DNA from: Chondrilla cf. caribensis
Lineage: Eukaryota; Porifera; Demospongiae; Chondrillida; Chondrillidae
Reading direction: 5' to 3'
DNA length: 64,000 nt
Assembly: GCA_964020155.1 (NCBI GenBank)
Contig: OZ026558.1
Location: 2,317,163-2,381,162, forward strand
Shown: one piece after another, positions 26,007-37,497 of the stretch
How the letters are laid out: every line of letters begins with the position of its first letter
Position numbering within the stretch: the stretch's first letter is position 1
Position numbers and translations under genes: made by a program
Notes under the pieces: model-generated
What the model was told of the DNA's origin: nothing
Databases searched by the model: none
Seen by the model: the letters and a program-made list of their open reading frames with translations, nothing else

Positions 26007-27387
26007 TTAAATTGAGTTTATGTGACTTGCGTCCTTTTTGCGAAGTCTTTTGCATGCTTGTGCAAGGGCCTCCTGTGCTGTCATCCACGTCTTTTCAAAA
26101 CACTCTGACTTTGTCCAATAGCTCGGAAACAGTTGAAAAACAGTCATCTTCAACTCATTGAGATCTCTGTGGGGTAAAGCTGGCATGTTCTGCCAGCCTC
26201 TAGGTGTACATCTCCTCAGTACGTCATCCCCGAAGTATGCCTCTCTTGCCAGCTTGATGGTTAACAATGAAATTTTACTTTCAAATCGAATGTGTGCATT
26301 GCTCTGAAGCACCTCCTCTACACTTTTGAGCTTTCGTCTGTCCACTTCTGTTGACGACATTTCCCTGCCTTTGGAAGGCATGATTGGCATTAACAAATTA
26401 CCAGCGTTTGATGATAGTGGTGTGCTGTCCACGTTGACAGTGGGAGGCACACTGGTGGAACTGCATGGGTGTCACTGGTGCATGATTTTGACAGGGGCAC
26501 TCTGCTAAATGGTTTTCTAGCCTGTCCTCGACTTTTCGAAGTTGCGTGCTGATCTGCTGCTGATGGCTATTGATTTCTGATCGTAGGCCTTGTACAACAT
26601 CAATTAGCATATGTAGTGTCTTCATCAGCTCCCTCTGGTCAGCACTAGTCTGAGTGCATACAGGGTCTTTATTACTGGCTGGTTGGGATTCTGTTAGGTC
26701 TAAGACATTTTCTTCACAATGATAAATGTCGTCAAGTGTCCAAGTATTGTGTGGTGGGATGTTCTCATCGATCTCTGCAAATTCAACTGTTGTGTCTTCA
26801 TTTGACTGTCATCCATGTTTCGACACAAATAAAATCTTCGCAGATCTATCACTCTGGTTCCTTTTCTTCTTGTTATTGGCAGTCGGTTCTTTCGCTGTTC
26901 TCTTACGGGTTTTCTTCTGAGAACTCTTGTTCACTTCAGTAAAAGGCACTCACTCGAGCTCATTTCTGTCGTGTTGAATTTCTTTTATTTCCATTGGGAT
27001 TTCGTAGCTTCCCTCGATGTATTCATCTTCCAACTTTTCCATGTTTCGCTTTGATCCTGATCGAAGCATAGATATAGCTAAGGTGAATCGACATAATGCG
27101 TAAGACGAACAATTTTACGCCGTCCGTTCTTACCAATATCTGCAATAATTCCTGGATAAACTTTTCTTCCTACTTTTACTTTGCAGATGGTCTTGTAAAC
27201 GAGATTATCCGGCTCGATAATACTGGTTTGGCATACTGCAGAAACCAGATCCTCTTCGGGCCAATACACTAAGAGATAATCGGCTACGAAGAACAGCAAC
27301 GGGTCAAGTATACGTATTTTGATAACGATTATGATTCAACTCACTTGATTCCTCTTCGGAAGCTCTCATTGCGAGACGAACACTCAT
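26007..27387 (-). pseudogene. BEN-domain-like multi-exon gene inside the Tc1-type element
   Basis: Minus-strand exons: 27345-27387 (ATG, MSVRLAMRASEEES), 27134-27283 (YWPEEDLVSAVC, then CKVKVGRKVYPGIIADIG), 26954-27056 (EKLEDEYIEGSYEIPMEIKE) and 26007-26923. Donors GTGAGT, GTAAGA and GTGAGT; phases 1, 1 and 2 join cleanly. The last exon has a basic nuclear-localisation-like run (KKTRKRTAKE, KKKRNQ), a coiled-coil-like stretch and a C-terminal block (IKLAREAYFGDDVLRRCTPR, then LNELKMTVFQLFP) that fits BEN-domain DNA-binding helices. Disabled by a TGA at 26,809-26,811 and a frameshift near 26,457. The BEN call is by pattern only. Confidence 0.65.
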
Positions 27388-27614
27388 GACGGGAAAAGTA
27401 CGTACGTACGTAGAAAGATCGATTTAGATCGTTTCAAAATAACACTTCATTATCAAAATTAATACGTACGTAACAGTATCTATGGTAGCACTAGGTGTTG
27501 ATTACGGTAGTGCAAACAAGAAAACGGGTACGGGCGTTTTCACACTACGGGTACGCCCATAGAACGTTCAGTTTTGTATGATTAGTACCGTACATATATG
27601 CATGCTTTTGCCTG

Positions 27615-27830
27615 TGTCATGTCCATATCCTGGTGCCTACTTGCATGTAACAGTACTTCTGCAGTTCCTTTGAACAGCTAATATTTAACTGACATGGCTG
27701 CTGAGCTTATTAGCTGCAGACAAAACTTTCCCACAGTCATATTTTGCTCCCTTTGCATAGTCTGGGACTTGATATCAATTAATGAGCATGGGAACATGTT
27801 TAATTAGATATTTGTTCTGATTGTAACGCG
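27615..27830. repeat. Duplicate of 14,985-15,180
   Basis: Shared CTGGTGCCTACTTGCATGTA and the following approximately 170 bp. Only scattered differences. It starts just after the Tc1-type element, showing the element landed inside a duplicated block. Confidence 0.8.
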
Positions 27831-27951
27831 TGTACACATACACTTGTAAGTATGCTCAGGTACATACTATTATGAAGTATATCCTGGCGTTACAATTTAT
27901 ACCGAAAGGTATTTCAATATAAAGTATGCACAATGAATATTGTTTGTTTAC

Positions 27952-27994
27952 CAATTTCCTGCCTTGTATTCTATCAATCAACTCTGAATGAACC
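27952..27994 (-). CDS. Possible short minus-strand exon
   Basis: Acceptor CCTGACAG, donor GTAAAC, phase 2-0. Encodes VHSELIDRIQGRKL. Isolated. Confidence 0.3.
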
Positions 27995-28013
27995 CTGTCA
28001 GGTATGTTTGTGT

Positions 28014-28017
<4 letters not shown>

Positions 28018-28062
<45 letters not shown>

Positions 28063-28261
28063 TGTGCATGCATGCGTACTCATGTACGTACATGCTTTTT
28101 CATACGTAGGCACATATATATCCTCTGTACATACATACATATTTATACATATTATGTACGTATGTACAGTGTATTATAAACTGTGTCTTGCTGACAATCC
28201 AACTCATCACCTTGTTTCCCCTCCCACTTATTATCAGAACACTAGCACCTGTGGATTTAAA

Positions 28262-28327
<66 letters not shown>

Positions 28328-28330
28328 ACG
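28018..28330. repeat. Two (TG)n microsatellites (28,018-28,060 and 28,263-28,326)
   Basis: Pure TG runs. The second starts at the border GATTTAAAAG/GTGTGT, which matches GATTTGAAAG/GTGTGT at 35,785. Confidence 0.95.
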
Positions 28331-28616
28331 GTTGCTACACAACCAATCAGGATCAATAGTGTAGACTCCATCTTGTCTACATCCTTTGAAAGAGGCCTCT
28401 CTAGAGTGTTTTTTCAGTGTTGATGGTCTTGTGTAAGTACATCCAGTACACCGTATGTAGTGTTGAGTAGTCACTATATGTGAGGTCCCACAGTAATGAG
28501 TTGAGGTGAGGAGAAGAGAAAGAAAGCTCATGATACCATTCACTGGATGAACGTCATTTGTCCGCTAAGTTTTGTACTTAGTTTACACCCTCATGATCAC
28601 TTTCACCAAGGTCTAG

Positions 28617-28661
28617 GTCCCTACCAGGATGTGGACTTCCATGTAATAATCCCTGTAGGAG
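28617..28661 (+). CDS. GPY..D.DF exon relative
   Basis: Acceptor GGTCTAG, possible donor GTGTAT, phase 1-1, encoding PYQDVDFHVIIPVG. It lies in the third copy of the block also present at 14,440-14,610 and 24,240-24,420. Confidence 0.3.
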
Positions 28662-29151
28662 GTGTATGCGTGTGTGTGTGTGCGTGTGTGCGTGCGTGCG
28701 TGCGTGTGTGTGTATGTGTGTTTGCAGTGCTGTTTTCTACACATGCACTAGTGTTGTTATAATTTGTATGTATGTTTCCTACACTGATGCAATATTAACA
28801 AAAGCAATTTTTATTGTTTTTCACTCATGCTTCAATTGAAAAATTGTGGAAAAACAGTTCATTGTACAACACAGTGGTAGTGTACGTGTTCAGGATGATC
28901 CTAAAGGTATGTACCATTCATATCTGTTCATGTCATATGTACAGTCATTGTCTGGAATGTGAGTATCGTGTGTATGTATGTACGTACATATGTATGTCTC
29001 TGTGCTATTGTGTGTAATGTTATCTTCGCGAGTCGTAAATTCCACGCATCGCTTTATTTTAGACTGTTGGCTTTTATTTTCAGGAATTGCAAATATGTAT
29101 ATTCTGTCAATAGCACTTCCAGGGTGCTTTTGTATTATAATAGGTGAAGTA

Positions 29152-29195
<44 letters not shown>

Positions 29196-29197
<2 letters not shown>

Positions 29198-29266
29198 TAA
29201 TATACTTGTCAGTGTCAACCACTTCATTGTACTTACAGAACAGAGGGCTACAAGATGCAAAATTGT
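29196..29266 (-). CDS. Inverted paralogue of exon 15,439-15,509
   Basis: Minus strand, acceptor ATTCACAG, 71 bp, phase 1-0, ending at GTGTGT where a microsatellite (CA on the plus strand, 29,154-29,195) begins. LFCKYNEVVDTDKYIK is identical to the plus-strand copy; upstream residues differ at three positions without breaking the frame. Confidence 0.55.
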
Positions 29267-29395
29267 CTGTGAATATTGATTTGTCTCAAGTCAGAAAATA
29301 TCAGTGTGTATGTACACACACACATGTATACACCTATTGTTTATGTACGTACGGTATGTACATGCCATGTACTAGAGTAGCATATCTTTCTACAG

Positions 29396-29480
29396 GCCCC
29401 TACCATGATGCTGATTTCATGTGTGAGCTCTCAACCCAAAGCAGTGCTTCAGGCAGTTCTATTGACAGACAAGGCACAGG
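29396..29480 (+). CDS. GPY..D.DF exon, copy 2
   Basis: Acceptor TTCTACAG, donor GTATGT, phase 1-2, encoding YHDADFMCELSTQSSASGSS. Flanks continue to match 16,341-16,640, so a block of about 390 bp was duplicated. No partner exons were found downstream. Confidence 0.45.
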
Positions 29481-29945
29481 GTATGTATTGTACACAACAG
29501 TACATATAGCTATTTACTATAACATCATTTTATCTGGTCACATAAGTATGTACATTCATATTTACATACTTGTTTGTGTTCACTGTACCTTTATGTAATT
29601 CATAGGAGAAGAAGTGTTCTATGTTAATCCAGCAGCTTATCAGAAGGATGGTAGCTAGCTAGCTATCTACAGTGATTCAGCTTTTCATGCTATTTTGTAT
29701 GTAAGAACAATACACAATGCAGGCACATTCGTGTAGCCTACGTACATACATAGATGGTTGTATGGTTGGTAATGAGCTATTCTTATGTATTGTGGTGTAC
29801 GTAGCTATAATACTTAATCGAATCTATGTTTTGCATCTGACTCATTTCCAATTTTAAATTTCGAGTTGGTCTCAGAAGTGGTCTCCCTGCTACGTACGTA
29901 TCCGTCCCTGGATAACTTGAGCTCCTAGCTGTTCACGGTCTGTTA

Positions 29946-30985
29946 ATGGCTTCTAGTTCTTCTAATCGTTCTGAGGACAGGGAATTCTCCTCCAGTACTC
30001 AAGGTGAGACCTCGATCATCTACGTAATACCATCCCAAACCTACTATTATACTCGTGCTTTATACCGTTTTGTGGCGTATGTAGCTATTACACGCACAGT
30101 TTAAAGAAATATCCTTCCACATTTGTACTCTCCTCAAGGTCAGCACCTCAAAGTCTCTTTAAATTCATGATCGTGCGTCACATTTGTTCTATCCAGCCAC
30201 AGCTCATATTGATGATAGTCTACTGATCCTCTGTCGCTCCCTACCTTGATCATGATCATGAGTTGAGATGTCACATTTGATCTATCAAGCAACAGCCCAC
30301 ATTGATGATAGTCTACTGGTCCTTAGTTATTTTTTAGTTCCTGTTCACGGTCTGCTAATGGCTTCTAGTTCTTCCAGTTGTTCTGAGAATAGAGAACTCC
30401 AATGCTCAAGGTAAGACACCCCATCTATGAAATGCCATTCTAAGCCTACTATTATACTCGTGCTTTATAGCTACCGTTTTGTGGTGCATGTATATATTAC
30501 GACTGCGCACAGTTCAAAGAAGTAACCTTCCTTGTACCTTGTACTCTCCTGAAGGTTGTCACCTCAAAGCCTCTTTTATAAGGGCGAATGCATGATCATG
30601 AGCTGAGATGATCACATTTGATCTATCCATCCACAGCCCACATTGATGATAGTCTACTGGTCCTCTGTCACACCCTGTCTTGCTGCAGAGAAAATCATAC
30701 GATATGAGTCACCATACATTGTGGTTGGATTCGGATTGTAGTCACTTCTTATTTTCATGAACACTCTTTGCCCTTTCCACTACTCTCCCAACAGAAGGCC
30801 TGGATTGTGATCTATTTACACCCTAACCTTTATAGCTAGTACTATTGTCGCCAATTGTGTGCATTGACCACAATTGAGGCCTTCAGATTATGTTCCCTCT
30901 GCTACAGACTCTAGCAAGGTACCAAATCAATCAACATCTGATTCCAGTGATAGCAAACAGTTCAAAGAGGATGACTGCACACATG
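29946..30985 (+). CDS. Possible 5' exons of an unknown plus-strand gene
   Basis: Candidate first exon 29946-30003: ATG, MASSSSNRSEDREFSSSTQ, donor GTGAGA, phase 1. A diverged copy at 30358-30410 starts MASSSSSCSENREL (donor GTAAGA, different phase). A third at 37,880 has lost the ATG. Exon 30887-30985 follows in phase (YVPSATDSSKVPNQSTSDSS and KQFKEDD; donor GTATGT). The product would begin as a Ser-rich disordered segment. The exon is duplicated at 44,022-44,120. Confidence 0.4.
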
Positions 30986-31470
30986 GTATGTTTCTCTTAT
31001 GTACACATTACTGTATTTCCATATCATCTGTTGTATTCGTTTCATGTACCTTTGAGTACTGCTTATTATGTCAGCTGTGCGCAACACATCTGCCTGTGTC
31101 ACATGTACATCATGTGATGATTTGCCTGTAATGTATAGAGATGCTTAATTTACCACTTATTGTGCAATAATTCTTTCTACCAGCTAAGTGACAACACTAA
31201 TAAGCCTTAAAACTGCAAACAAGACTTTAACTGAAAGAGATAGTTGCTTATACTTTGTCACAAGCTACGTATTTTAGGCCGTGGAAATTTCCCACTATTT
31301 AGCTCTAGGAAGCCATTTTGACACTACATCGTCAGTAGTGATGTCATATTGAAATGACTAATGTAAAGTTTTGGGTTGTTCAGATAATCCAGGGTTGGGG
31401 TAACCAAGGTGTGATAGCCCAGGGTACACTGTACTAGTATATTTGGAGTTTCTATGGTACAAGGTGTTCA
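30590..31470. repeat. Segmental duplication (partner 43,715-44,610)
   Basis: About 880 bp in the same orientation, very similar, containing the Ser-rich exon. Divergence begins abruptly after AAGGTGTTCATT. Confidence 0.9.
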
Positions 31471-31529
31471 TTCGTCTTGGAAACGTAACTTCATTTGAGT
31501 AAACTTCAGAGAAATACGATTCCAGCAGT

Positions 31530-31845
31530 TCACGTAAAACCTGCTATGTTTAGTGTGTAGTTTGTGTGTCTGTTGCTAACAGAGAATAATGAATATTGAG
31601 CATATTTGAAGTTCCCTCGGAAATCTGCTAAATCAACTCTTAGTTCTGTTCTCGGTGCTGCTGAGGTCAAGCAGTGTATATGGTTCAGTCCAAGCCAGAA
31701 TTCTCTCTTGAGTTTCCCAAAACCTGACACATAGTCTGCTCATTCTCTGTGGAAATCCTCTGATCCATTTTTTCTCTGGAAGACAGTCCACCTCCGTTCT
31801 TCATATCACAGAAGACATTATGCGGTTTTCCACAACCTTTGAGAT
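31530..31845 (-). pseudogene. Fibrinogen-related domain (FReD) fragment, disabled
   Basis: Minus-strand reading gives the FReD order: VFCDMKNGG, then after a one-base frame change WTVFQRKNGSEDFHRE, then a TGA where a Trp would be expected, then DYVSGFGKLKREFWLGL, ELRVDLADFRGNFKYAQYS and YTLNIAG, and a stop. These match the N-terminal two thirds of FReDs (ficolins, fibrinogen-like lectins). The calcium-binding and C-terminal disulphide part is absent. Such domains bind glycans or proteins outside the cell. This is a relic, as shown by the frameshift, nonsense codon and truncation. Confidence 0.8.
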
Positions 31846-31957
31846 AGGCCTCTCTGCATCCTTTAACAGGTGTTGATGGACCTGTGTGAATATACCCAGT
31901 ATATCATACTTATGTAGAATAGGGTAGTCACTGTATGTGAGGTCCTATATATATATA

Positions 31958-34022
31958 CAGTGAAACCCCTCTAAATCGAACCCTTAGTAATCCGGAATTC
32001 TCTATAAATCGAACATTTTTTCAAGTCCCGAATTATTTCCTATTGCATATGTTACAAAACAACCTTTCTAAACCGGAAACACTGTATTCCGAAAACCGAA
32101 GGGAAGTTTGGGTCCCAAAACCCAATTTAGTTTATAAATCAACCTTTGTAAACCGAACATGCAATTTACAGTTGTCCGAGTGTGAACTTTAGTATTATTG
32201 GTCATGTCAGAACCAACTCCAAAGCGAGGAAGGGTAGAACTGTCCCTTGTTGAATTAAGCTGATTAAAGACTCTGCGCCTCTCCCCAAGCCAACTCTAAA
32301 GACATTAAGTGAAAAGTTCGGGGTTGGAAAATCCACCTTTTCGGACTTTTTGAAGCGCAAAGAAAGCCATAAAGAAGACTACAAAAAGAACAGAGATGGG
32401 AAGAAATGCCGTGTGAACAGTAACGCCAAGTATGGAAGACTAAACAAACTCGTTTGGTAATGGTTCTGTCAAGCTCGTGCAAAGGCTGTTCCCATATCTG
32501 GACCCATTCTTCAGGAAAAGGCAAGCCAATTTGCCAGAGAACTGTCTTTGTCAGAATTCAAAGGTTCAAATGGGTGGCTTGATAGATGGAAGTCACACTA
32601 TAATGTAAAGGGATTTAAGATTAGCGGTGAAAGTGCTGGAGTAGACCCTGATGTTGTTGAAGATTATAGGTCTAGAATTCCCGACATTGTAACCGATTAT
32701 GCACCAAAAGACATTTTCAATTGTGACGAATCCGGGCTCTATTATCGTGCTTTACCGGACAGGACATTATCTGTTAGAGGAGAGGCTTCAAAGGGTTGCA
32801 AAGTATCCAAAGAGAGAGTAACATTGATGTTTGCTTGCAGTGCTGCTGGAGAGAAGCTTAAACCTTTGGTTATTGGCAAGTCCAAGAACCCACGTTGCTT
32901 TAAAAATGTTAGAACTGGAAATTTGCCTGTACATTATATGGCAAACAAGAAAGCCTGGATGACAAGTCAGATATTCTGTGAGTGGATTAGTGAGGTAAAC
33001 AAACAGATGAAGCGGCAGCAAAGGCATATTCTTATGTTTCTAGACAATGCCACATGTCACACACCTGACATTAGATTGTCAAATGTTACTCTAAAGTTCC
33101 TTCCTGCCAATACAACATCTGTTCTACAACCACCCGATCACGGTTTTATTCGGGCATTTAAGGCCCGATACAGAAAGCACATGCTACAGTCATTGGTGAG
33201 CAAGATTGACAGCATTGACAATGCACAAAAACTTTGTAAGGAGATTAGTTTATTGGATTGTATCCACTGGATTGCAAGATCTTGGATGGAAACTCAGCCC
33301 TCCACCATTACAAAGTGCTTTAATGCTTACGGATTCCCTAGAGACAGTGACAGTGATACTGAGGATGAGTGTAATGATCAAGATGAAATCTCATTACTAG
33401 ATTTAGCCAAGGAATTAAACTTAGAATTGGATGAAAACTGTGACAGCAAACTTCCTACTGAGGATGACAGTAACGACTGGGAGAAGGCTCTTGTGGATCA
33501 ATTCAGGGATTCCACTTCTGAGGATAGCCATGACCGTGCAGGATTCATTGATGATTGTGACGACGATGATAGCATGAGTGAAACTCAACCTGGTAGGGAA
33601 CTGAATTATGAAGATGTACTTGGGCTTCTACGAAAGTTAAAGAATTTTGCTCTTTTGAAAGATGAGTGTTTTTTAATGCATGTTCAAAAACTAGAGTCCC
33701 TGACTGAGCTCTCAATCACAAAACAGAAGTGAGTAGAGTACTCTAGACTCATATTTCAAACCATCTTAGTATTTGTACTCAGAGTTAACTGTTAAACCTT
33801 GCTCTTTTTGAGTTGGATTGCATAAGTTCAGTCCTTTCTAACTTGTTTGTATTGATTATACTATTCTACTTCTAGCCATTGTGTGTTGATGTATTATGAC
33901 AATTTTTAATAATGCAATGTTTACTATCTGCAAAATATGTGAAACCTCACTAATCTGAAAACCCCTCTAAAGCGAACATTTTCATTTGTCCCAGGGGTGT
34001 TCGGTTTAGAGGGGTTTCACTG
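31958..34022. mobile_element. Pogo/Tigger-like DNA transposon
   Basis: 2,065 bp with inverted ends CAGTGAAACCCCTCTAAA and its complement, flanked by TA inside a TATATA target. A second inner copy of AACCCCTCTAAAGCGAAC lies near the right end (33,960-33,977). Contains one transposase gene with two lesions. Confidence 0.9.
32204..33732 (+). pseudogene. Pogo/Tigger (CENP-B-like) transposase, disabled at the N-terminus
   Basis: ATG at 32,204. The N-terminal HTH region (TLSEKFGVGKSTFSDFLKRK) is interrupted by a one-base frame change near 32,255-32,260 and a TAA at 32,458-32,460. From 32,548 it is open for 394 codons: CENP-B-type second HTH (GWLDRWKSHYNVKG), then DDE core with NCDESG, MFLDNATCH and LQPPDHGFI carrying the three acidic residues, and an acidic C-terminal tail. 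The long intact 3' part might still encode a protein from an internal ATG. A domesticated gene would be expected to lack the terminal repeats, which are present here. Confidence 0.88.
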
Positions 34023-34510
34023 TATATATCAACATGTGTTTGTTGTGTAGCGAGTTGGATGCTACAATCCAGACATTGTGGTACATACTTAACATATGAT
34101 TGGTAGATGGCAGAAAAACCGAATGATCAACTATTTCACCTGTGTCACTCAATATTATCACTGTTGTGTGCCTCATGTGTGTACATATGTTCATGTGTTC
34201 TGAATTTGTGCAGTAAATATACGTAGATGAATCTGTACATGTACAACATACCTACGTACAGAGAATAATATAATTTTTTCTGTATCACCTGACATTATGT
34301 CCAGTCATCTTCAATAATGACCCGACTGACAGGACATGAAATTAAAAAAAAATTCAGAATAATCAACTTTTAGATTACTAACATGGCTGCCTTATGTTGA
34401 TCTTTACCCGCGTAATCTGAAGCATTTCTTGTTTCATGCATATATGATTTTGAGACCCTTTGATCCAAGTGCTTAAAAAATTTGATGCACATATATTCTT
34501 TTCAAATGTT
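33740..34510. other. Stretch without a supported gene
   Basis: To 34,022 this is the transposon's 3' untranslated end. Beyond, AT-rich sequence with no splice-bordered open segment. Confidence 0.5.
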
Positions 34511-34512
34511 CG

Positions 34513-34686
34513 TCAAACTTGACACCAAAAATAGGCAACTAGTGAACCGTCTTCCTTAAAGTTTGATTTTTCACAACGGAGCCATGTAAGAGCGTCGTAG
34601 TCCTTGTCGCATTGCCTCTGCCACTTTTCAAATGTCGTTAGGGTGAATACTCTCTTCTTTGCATTTGGTTTGAAATGAGTACTACC
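34513..34686 (-). pseudogene. Remnant of a transposase-like zinc-finger protein
   Basis: Minus frame reads NAKKRVFTLTTFEKWQRQCD, KDYDALTWLRCEKS and then LVAYFWCQV before a TGA. The Trp/Cys spacing (FEKWQ...WLRC...FWC) resembles the N-terminal zinc-binding part of hAT/ZMYM-type transposon-derived proteins. Isolated, no inverted ends found. Family assignment is tentative. Confidence 0.4.
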
Positions 34687-35631
34687 ATCTCAGGAGTTAA
34701 TGCTTCGACTTACAAAAGATTGACATTTTAGCTGCTTTTTGCCTGGACTTTTTTTCTGCATATATGTGGTCTGATCCGGCTGCGTGGCATTAGGCATGTC
34801 AAGTGGCTGATGTCTGAACGTTATATTTTTCTCTGCCTACATGCATTCATATGAACATCTACGTTCTTGTGGGATTTATATATTGTTCTTAGTTACATAT
34901 GCACGTGGGTATTTACATAAATCTGTATGTGTGCGATACAATCCCAATCTTTTAGTATGTTTTGTGTGACACTCTAATCCGTACCTCATGTACACTTGAT
35001 TGTCTCATGTGTGTATGTACAGTACATGCAGGGCTACCACCACAGTACTCTGTAGTGTTCAGACACACCAGTATCCTCTGCTGCCCCTGGTGTTGTGTGG
35101 TCTGTGGTCTGACAACAGTCTGAACTGTTGCACAACTGACACCTACCGATTGTTTAGATAAGACCATAATGAAACTTATTAATGTACTTGAGAAAATCAT
35201 TACACAAGGATGGTATTCTACGTATATTGGGATGAACCGGAAGCTGAGTTTACAGGAGTGATCCTAAGCTGGATGAGTGCTGGCTTGTACTTGTTGTGTG
35301 TGTGTATAAGCAATGATATTATTTTATACAGAAACATACCACATAATAACTAAATAACATATTTCTTATATAATGTGAGGGAGTCTTTAACATTCAAACC
35401 ACTTCACAAGATATAAGCCCACTAACACAGGCAATAATCACTACGCATAAATTACACACAGTGTCCAACAGAGAGCATCTAATTCAGTTACAAAGTACAC
35501 AGTATAATCCGATGTTTGCTTTCTGTATATTGTTCTCTCTGTATCATTTTCCCTTTATGCTAGCAGCTTATACTCAACACAAGACAGTGAAGCACACATG
35601 CATACTTGACTGTATGTACTGTACATCCTAC

Positions 35632-35738
35632 AGACAATTGCCGCGGTGTCCCTCCGTAGCCTTGAGTGTTCCGGGACCAATTGTATTGAAAGAGAGGGTT
35701 GTACGTATTTGGTGTTGTAGCAAATGTCGAGGAGGACC
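35632..35738 (-). CDS. Ambiguous exon candidate, CpG-rich
   Basis: Minus strand: acceptor GCATGCTAG, donor GTAGGA, encoding TYNPLFQYNWSRNTQGYGGT. The plus strand of the same stretch also has an open frame (TIAAVSLRSLECSGTNCIER) after CCTACAG. Only one can be right; codon pattern favours the minus reading slightly. Confidence 0.3.
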
Positions 35739-35783
35739 CTAGCATGCATCAGCTCGAGAAGGAGGTGCACCTGTGGATTTGAA

Positions 35784-35784
<1 letters not shown>

Positions 35785-35838
<54 letters not shown>
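35785..35838. repeat. (TG)n microsatellite
   Basis: Pure TG, beginning after GATTTGAAAG. Confidence 0.95.
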
Positions 35839-35839
<1 letters not shown>

Positions 35840-36382
35840 GTGTTGTTTTGATTAATCATAACTATAACTAAAATATGTTTTAGTAAATTGCTCTGGACCT
35901 TTTAGTTAATCATAACTCTAACTAACTAAAAGAACAGGAGCCACCTTTAAAAAACTATAACTGTAACTAAAAACATGATAAATGTCCCTAACTAAAACTA
36001 TAATCAAATATCGCCACAAATGTTATAGCTACTGTACAAGACTATGTTAGAGTACAGAGACCATAATATCAGCACCATAAAATTGTTCCCAGTAAATGGA
36101 AATGGTGTGTTTATGTACAGATTATTAAAGACTAGGAGCATTGGGAACTGTGTAGGCATGAGCATATCATGATAGTAGAGTGTAGTACATGTAAAACACT
36201 CATTACTGTAACTAATACAATAACTATAACTAGAATATTTGCATTTTAAAGTGAAAACTGTAACTAAAACTAAAATCTAGGATTTAGCCACATACTATAA
36301 CTAAAACTAAAATTCTATTTTCTGTCATTAGTCAATTAACTATAACTTACTAAAATAGGTTTTGCTAAATAAAACAACACTA
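35840..36382. mobile_element. MITE rich in ACTATAACTAAAA
   Basis: Ends GTGTTGTTTT and AAAACAACAC; many direct and inverted copies of AACTATAACTAAAA inside. Inserted between TG-rich flanks. No coding capacity. Confidence 0.55.
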
Positions 36383-36486
36383 GTGTGTGTGTGCATGCGT
36401 GCGTGTGTGAGACAAGCATGCAACATAATTTCTTTTTTCTTTCCAATCAGGACACCGGTCCTTGTCCTGTTCTGCTCTCTGTATAC

Positions 36487-36590
36487 CTGCATCCTTTCTT
36501 CCTCTCTTCTATTGTTTAGGAGGCTCATATGGCTCTGTCTAGCTTTCTCCTCCTCCTTAGTTGTACGTTTTGCCTCATGTGGGATGTAGT
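36487..36590 (-). CDS. Charged exon of an unknown minus-strand gene
   Basis: Acceptor GTTTCCAG, donor GTATAC, phase 1-0. Encodes YIPHEAKRTTKEEEKARQSH then LLNNRREEERMQ. A highly charged helix with strong coding character. The open frame continues past the donor for about 20 codons, so the border is uncertain. Confidence 0.5.
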
Positions 36591-37094
36591 CTGGAAACAC
36601 TGGAATTTCCCTTGGGATCCATAGTATAATGACGTGAGACTGTATAAATGCAGAGGAATAGTGCATTTAGTAAAACATTGTTAGCATAATGTGTTTGTGG
36701 TGATTTGGACTGTGAGTCCTGTCCAGCCATTGTGGCATGGTCAAACAGGAAGAGAAAAATAGTGTAGGAGTACTGTATAACCGGAAATATTGGTGGTCAT
36801 TTTATTTTGGTGGTTTGGCAGTTTGATTGACTACCACCAACATAATATCTGCCAAAATAATAACACCGTACAAAATTTTGGGGTTACATCACAATAAAGT
36901 GACATAATCCTGACACGTCTGTGCGGCTTGAATAATCAAGGCGATGTATCGGTACTTCCAAAGAAAAGAACGGGATTCTAACAAGCTACCTTGTGTCTAG
37001 CTATACTTTATTATATTATAACCTGGGCTTGCCATCTGCCAAAATAAAAACTGCCAATAACCTAAAATTCGGCAAACCACCAAATACTCTCTCT

Positions 37095-37112
37095 CTGTGT
37101 GTGTGTGTGTGT

Positions 37113-37181
<69 letters not shown>

Positions 37182-37196
37182 TGTGTGCGTGTCTGT

Positions 37197-37261
<65 letters not shown>

Positions 37262-37310
37262 TGTGTGTGTGTGTGTGTCTGTGTATGTGTGTCTGTGTGT
37301 GTGTGTGTTT

Positions 37311-37364
<54 letters not shown>

Positions 37365-37410
37365 GTGTGTGTGTGAGTGTTTGTGTGTGTGTGTGTGTGT
37401 GTGAACATCA
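37095..37410. repeat. (TG)n microsatellite
   Basis: About 315 bp with TCTGTG and TTTGTG variants. Confidence 0.95.
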
Positions 37411-37497
37411 CGTAGAGGCACTTTGTGTAGCATATGTACATGCTGTGTATGTAAATTATTAATATCTGCTTCATTATTTCCTAATTATTTACTGCAG

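Larger units (their letters stand above)
24454..27590. mobile_element. Tc1/mariner-type element carrying a transposase and an opposite-strand BEN-like gene
   Basis: 3,137 bp with inverted ends CGGTACTAATCATACAAAAC and its complement, bounded by TA on both sides, the Tc1/mariner target duplication. Subterminal regions repeat GGGTACG in both orientations. Inside are a plus-strand DD34E transposase (24,673-25,672) and a minus-strand four-exon BEN-like gene (26,007-27,387). A 541-bp element at 58,242-58,782 has the same two ends, an independent check of the borders. CpG content is far above the surroundings, which suggests a recent insertion into methylated DNA. Both genes carry disabling changes, so this copy is not autonomous. 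Confidence 0.85.

Noticed and set aside
36770..37090. Possible MITE with TTGGTGG ends
   Set aside because: Only short, diverged inverted matches (GGTGGTTTGGC versus its complement); borders and target duplication not definable.
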